64,000 bases of DNA from an uncultured Selenomonadales bacterium (GCA_947304355.1 CAMZAX010000001.1:1-64000); one strand, 5' to 3'. Positions 10,388 to 20,702 are shown, numbered from the stretch's first letter. Translations and numbers: made by a program. Notes: generated from the sequence alone by a model not told the origin.

Positions 10388-10774
10388 ATGGACAGTGTGA
10401 TTCTGGTAATCGACGACGACGAAATGAACTTGAAGGTCGCGAAAGTTATTCTCGAACGGAAATTGGCGTGCAGCGTCATTTGCACCGATAACGGCATTGT
10501 CGGGCTCGACATCTTGCGCAAACAGCACGTCGATTTGGTTTTGCTCGATATTTTGATGCCGTATTTCGACGGGCTTGAGACGCTCGAAGAAATTCGTGCC
10601 GACGCGCAGATTGCGAAAGTGCCCGTCATAATGCTCACGGCTTCGGGCGATTTTGAAAACGTCAAGCAGGCGTTAAAGCTGGGCGTCAAGGATTATGTCA
10701 TGAAACCGCTTTTGCCCGACGATTTGATTCAGCGCGTCAAAACAAAGCTCGCCGAGGCGGACGATTTTATATGA
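10388..10774 (+). CDS. Stand-alone receiver domain protein
   Basis: MDSVILVIDDDEMNLKVAK...LLDILMPYFDG...MLTASGD...MKP. Confidence 0.88.
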   Translation: MDSVILVIDDDEMNLKVAKVILERKLACSVICTDNGIVGLDILRKQHVDLVLLDILMPYFDGLETLEEIRADAQIAKVPVIMLTASGDFENVKQALKLGVKDYVMKPLLPDDLIQRVKTKLAEADDFI

Positions 10775-10808
10775 CGCGTGCCGACGACTTTAACCGTTGC
10801 AACAAAAA

Positions 10809-10836
10809 ATCAGCCCCGACACCCGCCGAGGCTGAT
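10809..10836. terminator. Bidirectional terminator between convergent genes
   Basis: ATCAGCC...GGCTGAT stem with A-run on the left and T-rich sequence on the right. Confidence 0.7.
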
Positions 10837-10853
10837 TAAATTTTTGCGCCGAA

Positions 10854-11693
10854 TCATTCTATACAGTTCAATTCCCCGTGAAAACCGAATTCTGCCGCCA
10901 ACTGCTCCTTGGTGATGTCTGCGGTTGTCAAAGGCTTTTCCTTCGGCAATTTTAAAACCGGCTTGCCGGCATTGTTAGTCAAAATATAGTGAGAAAATTC
11001 GTGCCGGATGTAAATGAACGCATTCACGGAAGTATTTCGTTGGAACATCCTCTCGGCAAATTGGACGCCGTTTTTTTCAAGGAATGTTTTCAATCTGATT
11101 TTAATTTTGGCGTGATTAAAGTCGTATACGCCGACAAACGGAATTGTTTTCGCGAACGCGGACTTCAATATCACGGACTGTAAAACGCCGTGATGCCCTA
11201 AGTCCTTGTATGTCGTAAAAGCATTGTACAAATTGCCGCGAATGTATGTGAATCCCTTGCAATAGCCGTAAGTCAAAATGTCGGTGCACTCGTCAACTTT
11301 GCTCTGCGTGTCGGCGACGGCGTCCTTGAAAAGAAAATCGTCAAAGTCCATCCGCGAGGTTATGACGAAATCGTAATTGTTACAGGCGTCTTCAATCAAA
11401 TGAAGTCGGTCGCTGTTTTTTATAAACGTAAGCGGCAAGGCGGAAGAATTTTTCAGCGTCGAGAAAACGAATTCGTATTTGGGATTGTCAAAGAACTTGT
11501 CGTTCAACATAAAGACGAGCTCAAAATTTTTGTTCGTCTGATTGTCCAGCGAGGGCAAAGCGTTGTTTTTTGCCAAAACCAATTGCTTCGCCAAAAAATC
11601 CGGATCGTAAATGTCGTGCGGATACTTCGGATCGTCGAACGTGAAAAATCGTATCATGACAAAGTGCTTAAATTTTTTTTCGGATTCGGGCAT
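10854..11693 (-). CDS. Putative glycosyltransferase (rhamnosyltransferase-like family)
   Basis: MIRFFTFDDPKYPHDIYDPDFL...SRMDFDDFL motif arrangement. Confidence 0.65.
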   Translation of the reverse strand: MPESEKKFKHFVMIRFFTFDDPKYPHDIYDPDFLAKQLVLAKNNALPSLDNQTNKNFELVFMLNDKFFDNPKYEFVFSTLKNSSALPLTFIKNSDRLHLIEDACNNYDFVITSRMDFDDFLFKDAVADTQSKVDECTDILTYGYCKGFTYIRGNLYNAFTTYKDLGHHGVLQSVILKSAFAKTIPFVGVYDFNHAKIKIRLKTFLEKNGVQFAERMFQRNTSVNAFIYIRHEFSHYILTNNAGKPVLKLPKEKPLTTADITKEQLAAEFGFHGELNCIE

Positions 11694-11854
11694 TTGCTTA
11701 ACCTCCTTGCAAAATTTTCAACCTGTCCGCCGTGACCGCACGGAACAAATGCACGCGCACCGACGGAACAGAAAACTGTTGGCAGTATATTTACGCGTAT
11801 AAACGTTGTCAAGCATTGCGCCGACAAAAAATTTCGGGCGGCTGAAAAAATTTT

Positions 11855-11884
11855 TTGTACAAATTCGTCAAGCTGTGGTATTAT
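11855..11884 (+). promoter_or_regulatory. Sigma70-type promoter (TTGTAC-18-TATTAT)
   Basis: -35 at 11855-11860, -10 at 11879-11884, upstream of the ATG at 11921. Confidence 0.6.
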
Positions 11885-11920
11885 GGCGCGGAAAAACTTT
11901 TCGCGTTCACGGGAGGCACA

Positions 11921-13549
11921 ATGGGCAGGAATAATTTTTTGGGCAAGAAATATCTTTACGAGGTTTTGCCGATGTTGAAGTGGGTTGCCGAGCAAGTCCC
12001 CGGCGGATTCTTCGTTTACTCCGCGCACGAGCCGTTCGACATCTTTTACGTGAACAGCGAGGTTTTATCGATTTACGGTTGCGAAAATCTTGACGAATTC
12101 CGCGAGCTGACGGGCTACACCTTTCGCGGCATGGTTTATCCCGACGACTTCGCCGCAATTCAAGAGTCAATCGAAGAACAAATCGCCGACCCCGAAAACG
12201 ACCGATTGGATCACGTCGAATATCGAATCACGCGCAAGGACGGCGCAATCCGCTGGATTGACGATTACGGGCACTTCGCGACCTTCCCCGAACACGGCGA
12301 CGCTTTTTACGTTTTTATCAGCGACATTACCGAACGGCGGCTTATTCAGGAGGAAAAGTTGCGCATGGAAATGGAATTGCAAAAGGAAAAGCAGGCAAGC
12401 GAAATCAAAGCGGCGTTTCTGTTCAACATTTCGCACGACATCTTGACGCCGCTCAACGCGATAATGGGTTTCACGGACTTGGCGCGCCGACATATCAACG
12501 AACCCGAATTGCTCAAGACTTACCTTGAACGCGTCGACGAATCAAGCCGCCAAATGCTTGTCCTGGTCAACGACCTGCTTGACATGAGCAAAATCACCTA
12601 CGGCAAGACGCAACTGCGCTCCGAAGTGTGCGACCTGGAAGAACAGGTGCTTATTGTCCTGCACGCGTTCAAGAAACGAGCCGAGGCGAAGAACATCGCG
12701 CTTGAAAGCGTCATCAATCTGCCGCGCGAACTCGTCTACACCGACGACGTGAACTTGCGGAAGATCTTGTCCGTGCTGATTGACAACGCGATAAAATTCA
12801 CTCCGCCCGGCGGTCACGTCAAAGTCACGGCGCGCAAGAAGAAAGCCACCGATTCGGGCTACATCCGTTGCGAATTCGTTGTTTCGGACGACGGAATCGG
12901 CATCAGCGAAAATTTTATGGAGCGCATGTACGAAAGCTTTGAACGCGAAGAAACGTCGACGAAGACCGGACATCTCAGCACGGGCTTGGGGCTTGCCATA
13001 ACCAAAAAACTTTTGGACGCAATGGGCGGCTCAATCACCGCCGTCAGCAAAAAAGGCGAGGGCACCACGTTCACCGTCGGCTTGCCGTTCAAATTCGTGC
13101 GCGACGAAACCGAAGATACCGCCGCCGTTGAAACCGTCACTGCCGAAGAAAACTGCGGGCACAGGATTTTGCTCGTGGACGACATCGAACTCAACCGCAT
13201 GTTGGCGGAGACGATTCTTGAAGAATCCGGTTTTTCGGTCGAAACAGTTGCGGACGGTTGCGACGCTGTGGAGGCTTTCACTAAACACCCGCCCGGCTAT
13301 TACGACCTTGTCTTGATGGATATTCAAATGCCCGTCATGAACGGCTACGAGGCGACCCGCGCCATTCGTTCGCTCGACCGCCCCGACGCCAAGGTTTTGC
13401 CGATTATCGCGCTCAGTGCCAATTCCCGCGACGAGGACAAGCGCATGAGCATGGAAAGCGGCATGAACTATCACATTGCCAAACCGTTTGACGTGGTGCA
13501 ACTTATCGCAGCCGTCAACAAATATATTGCCGCAAGGAAAGATTTATAA
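11921..13549 (+). CDS. PAS-domain hybrid histidine kinase with REC
   Basis: PAS-like N-terminus, FNISHDILTPLNAIMGF H-box, GLGLAITKKL, REC (LLVDDIELNR...LMDIQMPVMNG). Start ATG 11921 with GGGAGG RBS. Confidence 0.88.
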   Translation: MGRNNFLGKKYLYEVLPMLKWVAEQVPGGFFVYSAHEPFDIFYVNSEVLSIYGCENLDEFRELTGYTFRGMVYPDDFAAIQESIEEQIADPENDRLDHVEYRITRKDGAIRWIDDYGHFATFPEHGDAFYVFISDITERRLIQEEKLRMEMELQKEKQASEIKAAFLFNISHDILTPLNAIMGFTDLARRHINEPELLKTYLERVDESSRQMLVLVNDLLDMSKITYGKTQLRSEVCDLEEQVLIVLHAFKKRAEAKNIALESVINLPRELVYTDDVNLRKILSVLIDNAIKFTPPGGHVKVTARKKKATDSGYIRCEFVVSDDGIGISENFMERMYESFEREETSTKTGHLSTGLGLAITKKLLDAMGGSITAVSKKGEGTTFTVGLPFKFVRDETEDTAAVETVTAEENCGHRILLVDDIELNRMLAETILEESGFSVETVADGCDAVEAFTKHPPGYYDLVLMDIQMPVMNGYEATRAIRSLDRPDAKVLPIIALSANSRDEDKRMSMESGMNYHIAKPFDVVQLIAAVNKYIAARKDL

Positions 13550-13550
13550 A

Positions 13551-13618
13551 GGGGAAAGGGACAAGGGGAAAGGGACAAGAGTTTTTGACTTGTCCCTTGT
13601 CCCATATCCCTTGTCCCT
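13551..13618. repeat. Heptamer-built hairpin element A (GGGACAA class)
   Basis: 5' arm GGGGAAA GGGACAA GGGGAAA GGGACAA; 3' arm CTTGTCC CTTGTCC CATATCC CTTGTCC. Confidence 0.85.
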
Positions 13619-13639
13619 AAAAAAAAAGGAGACTGGAAA

Positions 13640-13936
13640 ATGGAAATCAAAAAGGAACAAAACGGCACAGCATTGACGATTCACGTTATCGGACGCCTCG
13701 ACGCGGGCAGCGCGCCCGAACTGTCCAAGGAACTGACGACCGCGCTCAACGGCGTGGAAGATTTGACATTCGACTTCGCGGAGCTCAAGTACATCGCGTC
13801 GGCGGGTTTGCGCGTCTTGCTCGTCGCCCAAAAGCGCATGGCAAAGCAAGGCTCAATGAAACTCATTCACGTCAGCGAAGCGGTTATGGAAGTCCTTGAA
13901 ATGACAGGCTTTTCCAGTTTGATGACGATCGCTTAA
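13640..13936 (+). CDS. STAS-domain anti-sigma factor antagonist (RsbV/SpoIIAA-like)
   Basis: 99-aa STAS fold: IGRLDAGSAPELSKEL...YIASAGLRVLLVAQKRM. Confidence 0.88.
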   Translation: MEIKKEQNGTALTIHVIGRLDAGSAPELSKELTTALNGVEDLTFDFAELKYIASAGLRVLLVAQKRMAKQGSMKLIHVSEAVMEVLEMTGFSSLMTIA

Positions 13937-13951
13937 ACGGAGAAGGTTTTT

Positions 13952-14359
13952 ATGGAGAAGATTACGATTGAAGCCGCGACGGACAATCTGCAACAAGTTA
14001 TCGACTTCGCGACCGAACGGCTCGAAGCGCACGATTGTCCCATGAAAGTCGTTATGCAAATGGAGCTTGTCATCGAAGAAGTTTTCGTGAACGTGTCAAG
14101 CTACGCTTATCGCCCGGACGTGGGCAACGTGACGATTTGTCTTGACTTCGCGGAAAATCCCGCGTCCGTCGAAATAACTTTCATTGACAGCGGCAAGCCT
14201 TACAATCCGCTCGAAAAGGACGACCCCGATACCACGCTCGGCATCGACGAACGCGAAATCGGCGGGCTCGGCATTTTCCTCGTCAAGAAAAACACCGACG
14301 ACATTGCTTACGAATACACGGACAAGCAAAACATTCTGCGTGTTAAAAAGTTTTTTTGA
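13952..14359 (+). CDS. Anti-sigma regulatory factor, HATPase (RsbW-like)
   Basis: ELVIEEVFVNVSSYAY...DSGKPYNPL...GGLGIFLVKKNTDDIAYEY. Confidence 0.9.
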   Translation: MEKITIEAATDNLQQVIDFATERLEAHDCPMKVVMQMELVIEEVFVNVSSYAYRPDVGNVTICLDFAENPASVEITFIDSGKPYNPLEKDDPDTTLGIDEREIGGLGIFLVKKNTDDIAYEYTDKQNILRVKKFF

Positions 14360-14368
14360 GGTTGTTCT

Positions 14369-16555
14369 ATGAAGTGGAACATACAAAACAGACTGCTCGT
14401 TCTCGTCTTGGCGGCGGGGATATTGTCATTCTTGACTTTGAGCGGTCTTTCTTTTTACGGCATGACTGTCATGCGCGACGAAATGACGGAGCTGGGCGAC
14501 AAGGTCGGCAAGGCGGGCGCGGACTTTACCGAAACGCTGATAACTTATCAGATTAAGCAGACGCTCGGCGAAATCGCACAAGCCCGCGCAGAATTCATTG
14601 ACCACGAAACGGAAACGATTATGTCCACCGTCAGAATCATGGCGCGGACAATGACGCGTATCGCCTCGAACCCCGAAGACTACAAGCCCGTCAAAGTTCT
14701 GAATCCGCGCTTTGAACCGGTCTATAACACGCAAACTTACTTGACTTACGGTCCGGACGTTAAGCGTTACGGCGTTACGCCCGAATTGGAACGCGAGATC
14801 GGCATTGCCGGCAATATCGCCACCGTGCTCATGCCGATTGCAAATTCGTTTATCGATTACAAGTCGTCCTTCTACGTCGGCTCAAAGCACGGCTGGTTTA
14901 TCTGCAGCAGCGTCTTCCCCGATAAGGTCGGCGAGCCGTTGCCTTTCGAGGAGAGCGAGTTTTTCGATTACGACCCGCGCGAGCGTCCGTGGTACAAGAC
15001 CGCGATTGCGGCGAATGCGCCCGTCTTTTCCGAACTGTACGCGCACGTAAACATCAGCGAATATCAGCTTATCGGTTGTTCTGCGCCCTATTACGACCGC
15101 GACGGCGTGGCGGGCGTCGTCGGGCTTGACGTGTCCAACGTTGACATTTACAAGGCGATTGAAGAAACTGCAATCGGCGAGAACGGCTTCAGCTTTGTGC
15201 TGGACAAAAATGGGAAAATTATTTTTTCGTCGCGCACGGAAGGCGAATTGATTGCCACTTCCGGCGGCGAAGATTTGCGGCAACATTCCACCCGACGCGG
15301 CTTGGCAAACGCGGCACGCAGGATGGTTGACGGCAAAAGCGGAATCATGCCCGTTGTCGTCGACGGCGAAGATTATTTGATTGCGTTCGCGCCCATGAAA
15401 AAAATCGGCTGGAGTTTCGCCACGCTGACTCCGCGCAAGGACATCGACGCGGCGACTGAAAATGCCAAAGATTATTTCCTTGCGCAGGTCGAAGGCTTTA
15501 TCGGGCGTCTGCAAAGCGAATTGCTTTTTATCATGTTGGTCGGCATTGTTTTGCTCGGCGGCTTGAGCTACGTTTTCTGGACGGCGAGCAAAAAAGTTTC
15601 GGCGCGTTTCGTCAAACCGATTCACGAGCTTTCAGACGGCGTGCGCGACATTGCAAGCGGCAACCTGGACAAAAAGCTTGACATACACACGGGCGACGAG
15701 ATTGAACACCTTGCCGTTTCTTTCAACGCAATGACCGCCGAGTTGCAGGCTTACATGGCGAACTTGACGAAAGTCACCGCTGAACGCGAACGCCTTGCAA
15801 CCGAGCTTGACGTTGCCACGGATATTCAACGCGGCATGTTGCCCAAGGATTTTCCTGCCCGCAAAGATTTTGAACTGCTTGCGACGATGACGCCGGCAAA
15901 GGAAGTCGGCGGCGATTTCTACGACTTTTACTTCCTCGACGAGACGCATTTGGCGATAACTGTCGCGGACGTGTCGGGCAAGGGCATTCCCGCCGCGCTG
16001 TTCATGGTTATCAGCAAGACGGTCTTGAATAACTTCATGGTGTCGATTCACAACAGTGCGGGGCTTGCCGAAGTCGTCGCCGCCGCCAACGACGAACTCT
16101 GCGCCAACAACGAGGCGATGATGTTCGTGACAGCGTTCGTCGGCGTGCTCGACCTTGAGACGGGCGAATTCGTCTACGTCAACGCCGGGCACAATCCGCC
16201 TGTGGTTTACCGCGCCGAGGAGAATCACTGCGAATTTCTCGACGTGAAGAAAAATTTCGTCATGGGGCCTATGGACGGAATTCCGTTTGTCGAACAGCGC
16301 ACGACGTTCAAGCGCGGCGATTTGATTTTCATTTACACGGACGGCGTCACGGAGGCTCTCAACGTCACGGAAGAAGAATACTTACCCGAACGTTTGATTG
16401 CGTTCATGAACTCGACGGACTGCGCGGCGGACTTGGATACGTTGCTGAAAAACATTCGCTCTGACGTTGCGGCACATGTCGGCGCGGCTGAACAGTCGGA
16501 CGATATTACAATGTTCGCGCTTAGATTTAACGGGAGTCGCGAAAATGAAGCTTAA
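14369..16555 (+). CDS. Cache-HAMP-SpoIIE (PP2C) phosphatase, RsbU-like, paralogue 1
   Basis: TM-sensor-TM, HAMP, SpoIIE domain (EVGGDFYDFYFLDETHLAITVADVSGKGIPAALFM). Confidence 0.9.
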   Translation: MKWNIQNRLLVLVLAAGILSFLTLSGLSFYGMTVMRDEMTELGDKVGKAGADFTETLITYQIKQTLGEIAQARAEFIDHETETIMSTVRIMARTMTRIASNPEDYKPVKVLNPRFEPVYNTQTYLTYGPDVKRYGVTPELEREIGIAGNIATVLMPIANSFIDYKSSFYVGSKHGWFICSSVFPDKVGEPLPFEESEFFDYDPRERPWYKTAIAANAPVFSELYAHVNISEYQLIGCSAPYYDRDGVAGVVGLDVSNVDIYKAIEETAIGENGFSFVLDKNGKIIFSSRTEGELIATSGGEDLRQHSTRRGLANAARRMVDGKSGIMPVVVDGEDYLIAFAPMKKIGWSFATLTPRKDIDAATENAKDYFLAQVEGFIGRLQSELLFIMLVGIVLLGGLSYVFWTASKKVSARFVKPIHELSDGVRDIASGNLDKKLDIHTGDEIEHLAVSFNAMTAELQAYMANLTKVTAERERLATELDVATDIQRGMLPKDFPARKDFELLATMTPAKEVGGDFYDFYFLDETHLAITVADVSGKGIPAALFMVISKTVLNNFMVSIHNSAGLAEVVAAANDELCANNEAMMFVTAFVGVLDLETGEFVYVNAGHNPPVVYRAEENHCEFLDVKKNFVMGPMDGIPFVEQRTTFKRGDLIFIYTDGVTEALNVTEEEYLPERLIAFMNSTDCAADLDTLLKNIRSDVAAHVGAAEQSDDITMFALRFNGSRENEA

Positions 16556-18776
16556 CATTCACAAAAAAGTTTTGATACTGGTTTTGGGCGCGGGGCTCAC
16601 GACGTTTCTTGTGCTTGGCATTTTTTCCTACTTCGGGGAACGCATCGTGCAAAGGGACATGGAGGCAATGAGCGTCGAACTCGGCGAAAAGAGCGCAAGC
16701 TACACCGACGACCTTTTGACAGACCAGCTCAAGCAGACGCTCGGCGAACTTGCAAAGGCAAAAGCGCAATTCATTGACCGCGAAATGTCAATCACCAAAG
16801 AAGACGCATTGGTTTTGGCGAACGCGATGACCGAAATCATGTCGCACCCCGAAAATTACGCGCCTAAGACTTTGCCCGACCCGCGCACCGACCCCGTAAA
16901 GCAGGGCGAACCTTATCGCATTTACGCGCCCGACATTCGCGACAACCTCACGCCCGAAATTCTTCAAGAGCACGCGCTTGCCTCCAACATCAGAGATTTG
17001 CTCGCGGAGCTGTTAAAGGGTTACACGGGCTACAACGCCACGGCGTTCGTTGGCGGCGAAAAGGGCTGGTACATTTGCGCGCGCCTTATTCGCGACGAAA
17101 ACGGCGATACCGATTTCAACGCGACGATTTCGTTTTCTTACGAGCGGATTTACGAATTCGACCCGCGCAAGCGTCCTTGGTACGTCGCCGCGAAAAATGC
17201 CGGCGAGCCCGTCATTTCCGACCTTTACGGCACGGTTGAGACTTCGGGCGCGCATTCCTATCAGCAAATCGGAGCGTCCGCGCCCTTTTACGATGCGCAA
17301 GGCAACATGATTGGCGTCGCCGGGCTGGACTCTTCCAACGAAGACATCTACAACGAAATCAACACTTTAACGTCGGACAAAGGCTCAATAAATTTCGTGC
17401 TCAACGAGCGCGGCGAAGTGATTTTTTCGTCGCAAGATTCGGGTGTTCTTGCCGTGAATACTTCGGATGATCTCGTCGCGAGAAGCGGCGGACGCGATTT
17501 GCGCCAAAGTGACGAACGAACCATTGCACACGCGGCTTGGAAGATGGTCGGCGGCGAACACGGCGTTTTGCCCGTCGTCTTGGACGGAAAAAATTTTTAC
17601 CTTGCCTTCACGCCCATGCCCGAAACCGGCTGGAGCTTCGGCATGATCGTCGATGAATTGGAAATCCTTCGCGAGACGCAAGCCACCCGCGATTATTTTC
17701 AGGAACAAGTCACCACATTGCAACAGCAAATGCGCCGGGAATATTCCTACGTGGATGAGCTTGCCATATGGGTGCCCGCCGTCCTGCTGATAATTTTGTT
17801 CTTGATGAGTAAGAGTCTTTCGCAGCGTTTCGTCAAACCGATTCACGAGCTTTCAGACGGCGTGCGCGACATTGCAAGCGGCAACCTGGACAAAAAGCTT
17901 GACATACACACGGGCGACGAGATTGAACACCTTGCCGTTTCTTTCAACGCAATGACCGCCGAGTTGCAGGCTTACATGGCGAACTTGACGAAAGTCACCG
18001 CTGAACGCGAACGCCTTGCAACCGAGCTTGACGTTGCCACGGATATTCAACGCGGCATGTTGCCCAAGGATTTTCCTGCCCGCAAAGATTTTGAACTGCT
18101 TGCGACGATGACGCCGGCAAAGGAAGTCGGCGGCGATTTCTACGATTTTTACTTCCTCGACGAGACGCACCTTGCAATAACGGTTGCGGACGTTTCGGGC
18201 AAAGGCATTCCCGCCGCGCTGTTCATGGTTATCAGCAAGACAATCCTCAACAACTTCGCGAAGACTTTTTACAAGCGCAACGGACTCGCGCCCGTCGTGG
18301 AGGCCGCCAACGAGCAGCTCTGCGCCAACAACGAGGCGATGATGTTCGTGACGGCGTTCGTCGGCGTGCTTGACTTGCAGACGGGTGAATTCGTTTACGT
18401 CAACGCCGGACACAATCCGCCCGTGGTCTACCGCGCCGAATCAAATCACTGCGAATTTCTCGACGTGAAGAAAAATTTCGTCATGGGGCCTATGGACGGA
18501 ATTCCGTTTGTCGAACAGCGCACGACGTTCAAGCGCGGCGATTTGATTTTCATTTACACGGACGGCGTCACGGAGGCTCTCAACGTCGCGGAAGAAGAAT
18601 ACTTGCCCGAACGTTTGATTGCGTTCATGAACTCGACGGACTGCGCGGCGGATTTGGAGACGTTGCTTGCAAATATTCGCTCTGACGTTGCGGCACATGT
18701 CGGCGAGGCTGAACAGTCAGACGATATTACCATGTTCGCGCTTAGATTTAACGGCAAAGACACGACGAGTGCCTGA
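16545..18776 (+). CDS. Cache-HAMP-SpoIIE (PP2C) phosphatase, RsbU-like, paralogue 2
   Basis: Same architecture; ATG 16545 overlaps the upstream gene by 11 nt. Confidence 0.9.
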   Translation: MKLNIHKKVLILVLGAGLTTFLVLGIFSYFGERIVQRDMEAMSVELGEKSASYTDDLLTDQLKQTLGELAKAKAQFIDREMSITKEDALVLANAMTEIMSHPENYAPKTLPDPRTDPVKQGEPYRIYAPDIRDNLTPEILQEHALASNIRDLLAELLKGYTGYNATAFVGGEKGWYICARLIRDENGDTDFNATISFSYERIYEFDPRKRPWYVAAKNAGEPVISDLYGTVETSGAHSYQQIGASAPFYDAQGNMIGVAGLDSSNEDIYNEINTLTSDKGSINFVLNERGEVIFSSQDSGVLAVNTSDDLVARSGGRDLRQSDERTIAHAAWKMVGGEHGVLPVVLDGKNFYLAFTPMPETGWSFGMIVDELEILRETQATRDYFQEQVTTLQQQMRREYSYVDELAIWVPAVLLIILFLMSKSLSQRFVKPIHELSDGVRDIASGNLDKKLDIHTGDEIEHLAVSFNAMTAELQAYMANLTKVTAERERLATELDVATDIQRGMLPKDFPARKDFELLATMTPAKEVGGDFYDFYFLDETHLAITVADVSGKGIPAALFMVISKTILNNFAKTFYKRNGLAPVVEAANEQLCANNEAMMFVTAFVGVLDLQTGEFVYVNAGHNPPVVYRAESNHCEFLDVKKNFVMGPMDGIPFVEQRTTFKRGDLIFIYTDGVTEALNVAEEEYLPERLIAFMNSTDCAADLETLLANIRSDVAAHVGEAEQSDDITMFALRFNGKDTTSA

Positions 18777-18843
18777 AGTTCAGCTGACTTAACCGCGCCC
18801 GCCGGATGCCGTTATGCAACCAAAAAGGAGGTCAACGACTATT

Positions 18844-19047
18844 ATGGGCAGTATAATAATTAGACGCGGAATGAAACTTAGCGACGAACAAATTAAGCGA
18901 ATCCGCGAAAACGCCCCGAAATCCGACGCCGACATTGACTTGAGCGACATTCCCGAAATCACGGACGACGAATGGAAAAAATTCAAACCTGCGCGGCTTC
19001 GCGGCGATATTTTCAAGCGATTTGCTGCTGGAAAGGTACAGGCTTAA
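18844..19047 (+). CDS. Small hypothetical protein (antitoxin-like tail, no toxin partner seen)
   Basis: MGSIIIRRGMKLSDEQIKRIRENAPKSDADIDLSDIPEITDDEWKKFKPARLRG... Confidence 0.5.
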   Translation: MGSIIIRRGMKLSDEQIKRIRENAPKSDADIDLSDIPEITDDEWKKFKPARLRGDIFKRFAAGKVQA

Positions 19048-19053
19048 AAATTT

Positions 19054-19635
19054 ATGGACAGACGAAACTTTTTGCGATTTGCGGCATTGACGGCGGCAAG
19101 TCTTTTTTTTGGAAACCGCGACGCGTCCGCTTACGTCTTGGACACGTGGGAGCCGCCGATTAGAAAATTGTTCCTGAACTTCACCGATTACGAGGAACGT
19201 AAATTAACCGAAATGATTGTGATTCACCACGCGGGCTTTCCCGACGGCGACAAAGATTCTTCCGCCGAAGAAATCCACAAATTTCATCAGGAGGTCAACG
19301 GCTGGGCGGGCATCGGCTATCATTACGTGATTCGCAAGGACGGCACGATTGAACAGGGACGCAAACCCCTGGCGGTCGGCGCGCACGCCCTCCACCACAA
19401 CAAAAATTCCGTCGGCATATGCGTCGCGGGCAATTTTGAAGTCGCCAAACCCAATCGCGAGCAAATGGATTCGCTCAAGTTGCTGACGGCGTGGCTTTGT
19501 CAAAAGTACAAGCTCAACCCCATGCGCAAGGGCGTTATCGTCGGGCACAGGAACTTGAACGACACGGCTTGCCCCGGCGAAAATCTTTACAAGCGGCTCG
19601 ACGAGATACGCTACTACTGCCGCGACTTTGAATAA
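19054..19635 (+). CDS. N-acetylmuramoyl-L-alanine amidase (Amidase_2/PGRP-like), likely Tat-exported
   Basis: N-terminal DRRNFLRFAALTAASLFF twin-Arg signal; IVIHHAG, GYHYVIRKDGTIEQGR, GHRNLNDTACPG. Confidence 0.88.
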   Translation: MDRRNFLRFAALTAASLFFGNRDASAYVLDTWEPPIRKLFLNFTDYEERKLTEMIVIHHAGFPDGDKDSSAEEIHKFHQEVNGWAGIGYHYVIRKDGTIEQGRKPLAVGAHALHHNKNSVGICVAGNFEVAKPNREQMDSLKLLTAWLCQKYKLNPMRKGVIVGHRNLNDTACPGENLYKRLDEIRYYCRDFE

Positions 19636-19718
19636 AAAATTTTCCGCGTGACGATTTTTTTAGGCGGCTCTTAACTTCGCGCTTTACAATGTGAAAAAAT
19701 TTTTTGGAGGTGCACGTC

Positions 19719-20687
19719 ATGACAAAATCTTTGCGCAAGCTTTTGGCGGCGGGGCTGATTGCCGGCACGTTGTTAATCGCCGCGCCCGTCGACGCCGAAG
19801 TTCGGACTTACGAGGGAACCGACGAATACATCATGAGTGAATTCGAGACGATTGACGTTGCCAAACAACGCGCCAAGCAAAAGGCCGAACGCGCCGCGCA
19901 GGAAAAAGCCGGCGTCTTCGTCGAGTCGAACACCGAAGTCGTCAACATGATGGTCACCAAGGACGAAATCGTCACAATGACGGGCGGCATCTTGAAAGTC
20001 GTCGACGTGCAGTATGACGTAAAACCGCTCACCAATGCCAACGGCTTCATTATTCGCGCGACCGTCAAAGCCGACATCGACAGCGACGACGTTTCCAAGT
20101 GGCTCAATCGCGGCGAAGGCGAACGTTCCGACATGGTTGCACAGAATCTTGAATTGCAAAAGGCCATTGCCGCGCAGGACGCGCAAATCGCCGAACTTAA
20201 ACGCCAACTCGCCGCCAAGCCGCAAGACGCCGAAAAAATTTCACAACAATTCGCCGCAGAGGACAAAGTCTTCCAATCCAATCAACAGCTCGCCAACGCG
20301 GGCAAGCTTTACTTCGAGGGCGACTTGAACGGCGCGATTGCACGTTGCACGCAGGCGATTGGACTGAACCCCGACAACGCGCTTGCCTATTCGATTCGCG
20401 GCGCGGTTTACTATCGGCTCAACAACTTAAACGCCGCCATTGCCGACTACAACAAGGCGATTCAGCTTAACCCCGGCGACTACAAAACTTTTTACAATCG
20501 CGGGCTGGCTTACGTCAAGCTGAACGACTTCCGTAAGGCGGAGGCTGACTTCGGCAACGCGATTCTGCTCAACCCAAACGACGCCGACAGCTGCTACAAT
20601 CGCGGCGTTTGCCGTCAACGCTTGGGCAACGTTTACGGCGCGCAACAAGACTTGAACAGGGCGAAGGCTCTCGGTTATAAATTCTGA
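19719..20687 (+). CDS. Secreted TPR-repeat protein
   Basis: Signal peptide MTKSLRKLLAAGLIAGTLLIAAPVDA; TPR motifs (NPDNALAYSIRGAVYYRLNNLNAAIADYNKAI). GGAGGTG RBS. Confidence 0.82.
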   Translation: MTKSLRKLLAAGLIAGTLLIAAPVDAEVRTYEGTDEYIMSEFETIDVAKQRAKQKAERAAQEKAGVFVESNTEVVNMMVTKDEIVTMTGGILKVVDVQYDVKPLTNANGFIIRATVKADIDSDDVSKWLNRGEGERSDMVAQNLELQKAIAAQDAQIAELKRQLAAKPQDAEKISQQFAAEDKVFQSNQQLANAGKLYFEGDLNGAIARCTQAIGLNPDNALAYSIRGAVYYRLNNLNAAIADYNKAIQLNPGDYKTFYNRGLAYVKLNDFRKAEADFGNAILLNPNDADSCYNRGVCRQRLGNVYGAQQDLNRAKALGYKF

Positions 20688-20702
20688 CGCGACACAAATT
20701 CG

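Noticed and set aside
18844-19047. Toxin-antitoxin pair at the small antitoxin-like ORF
   Set aside because: No toxin-like ORF adjacent; the next gene is an exported amidase.
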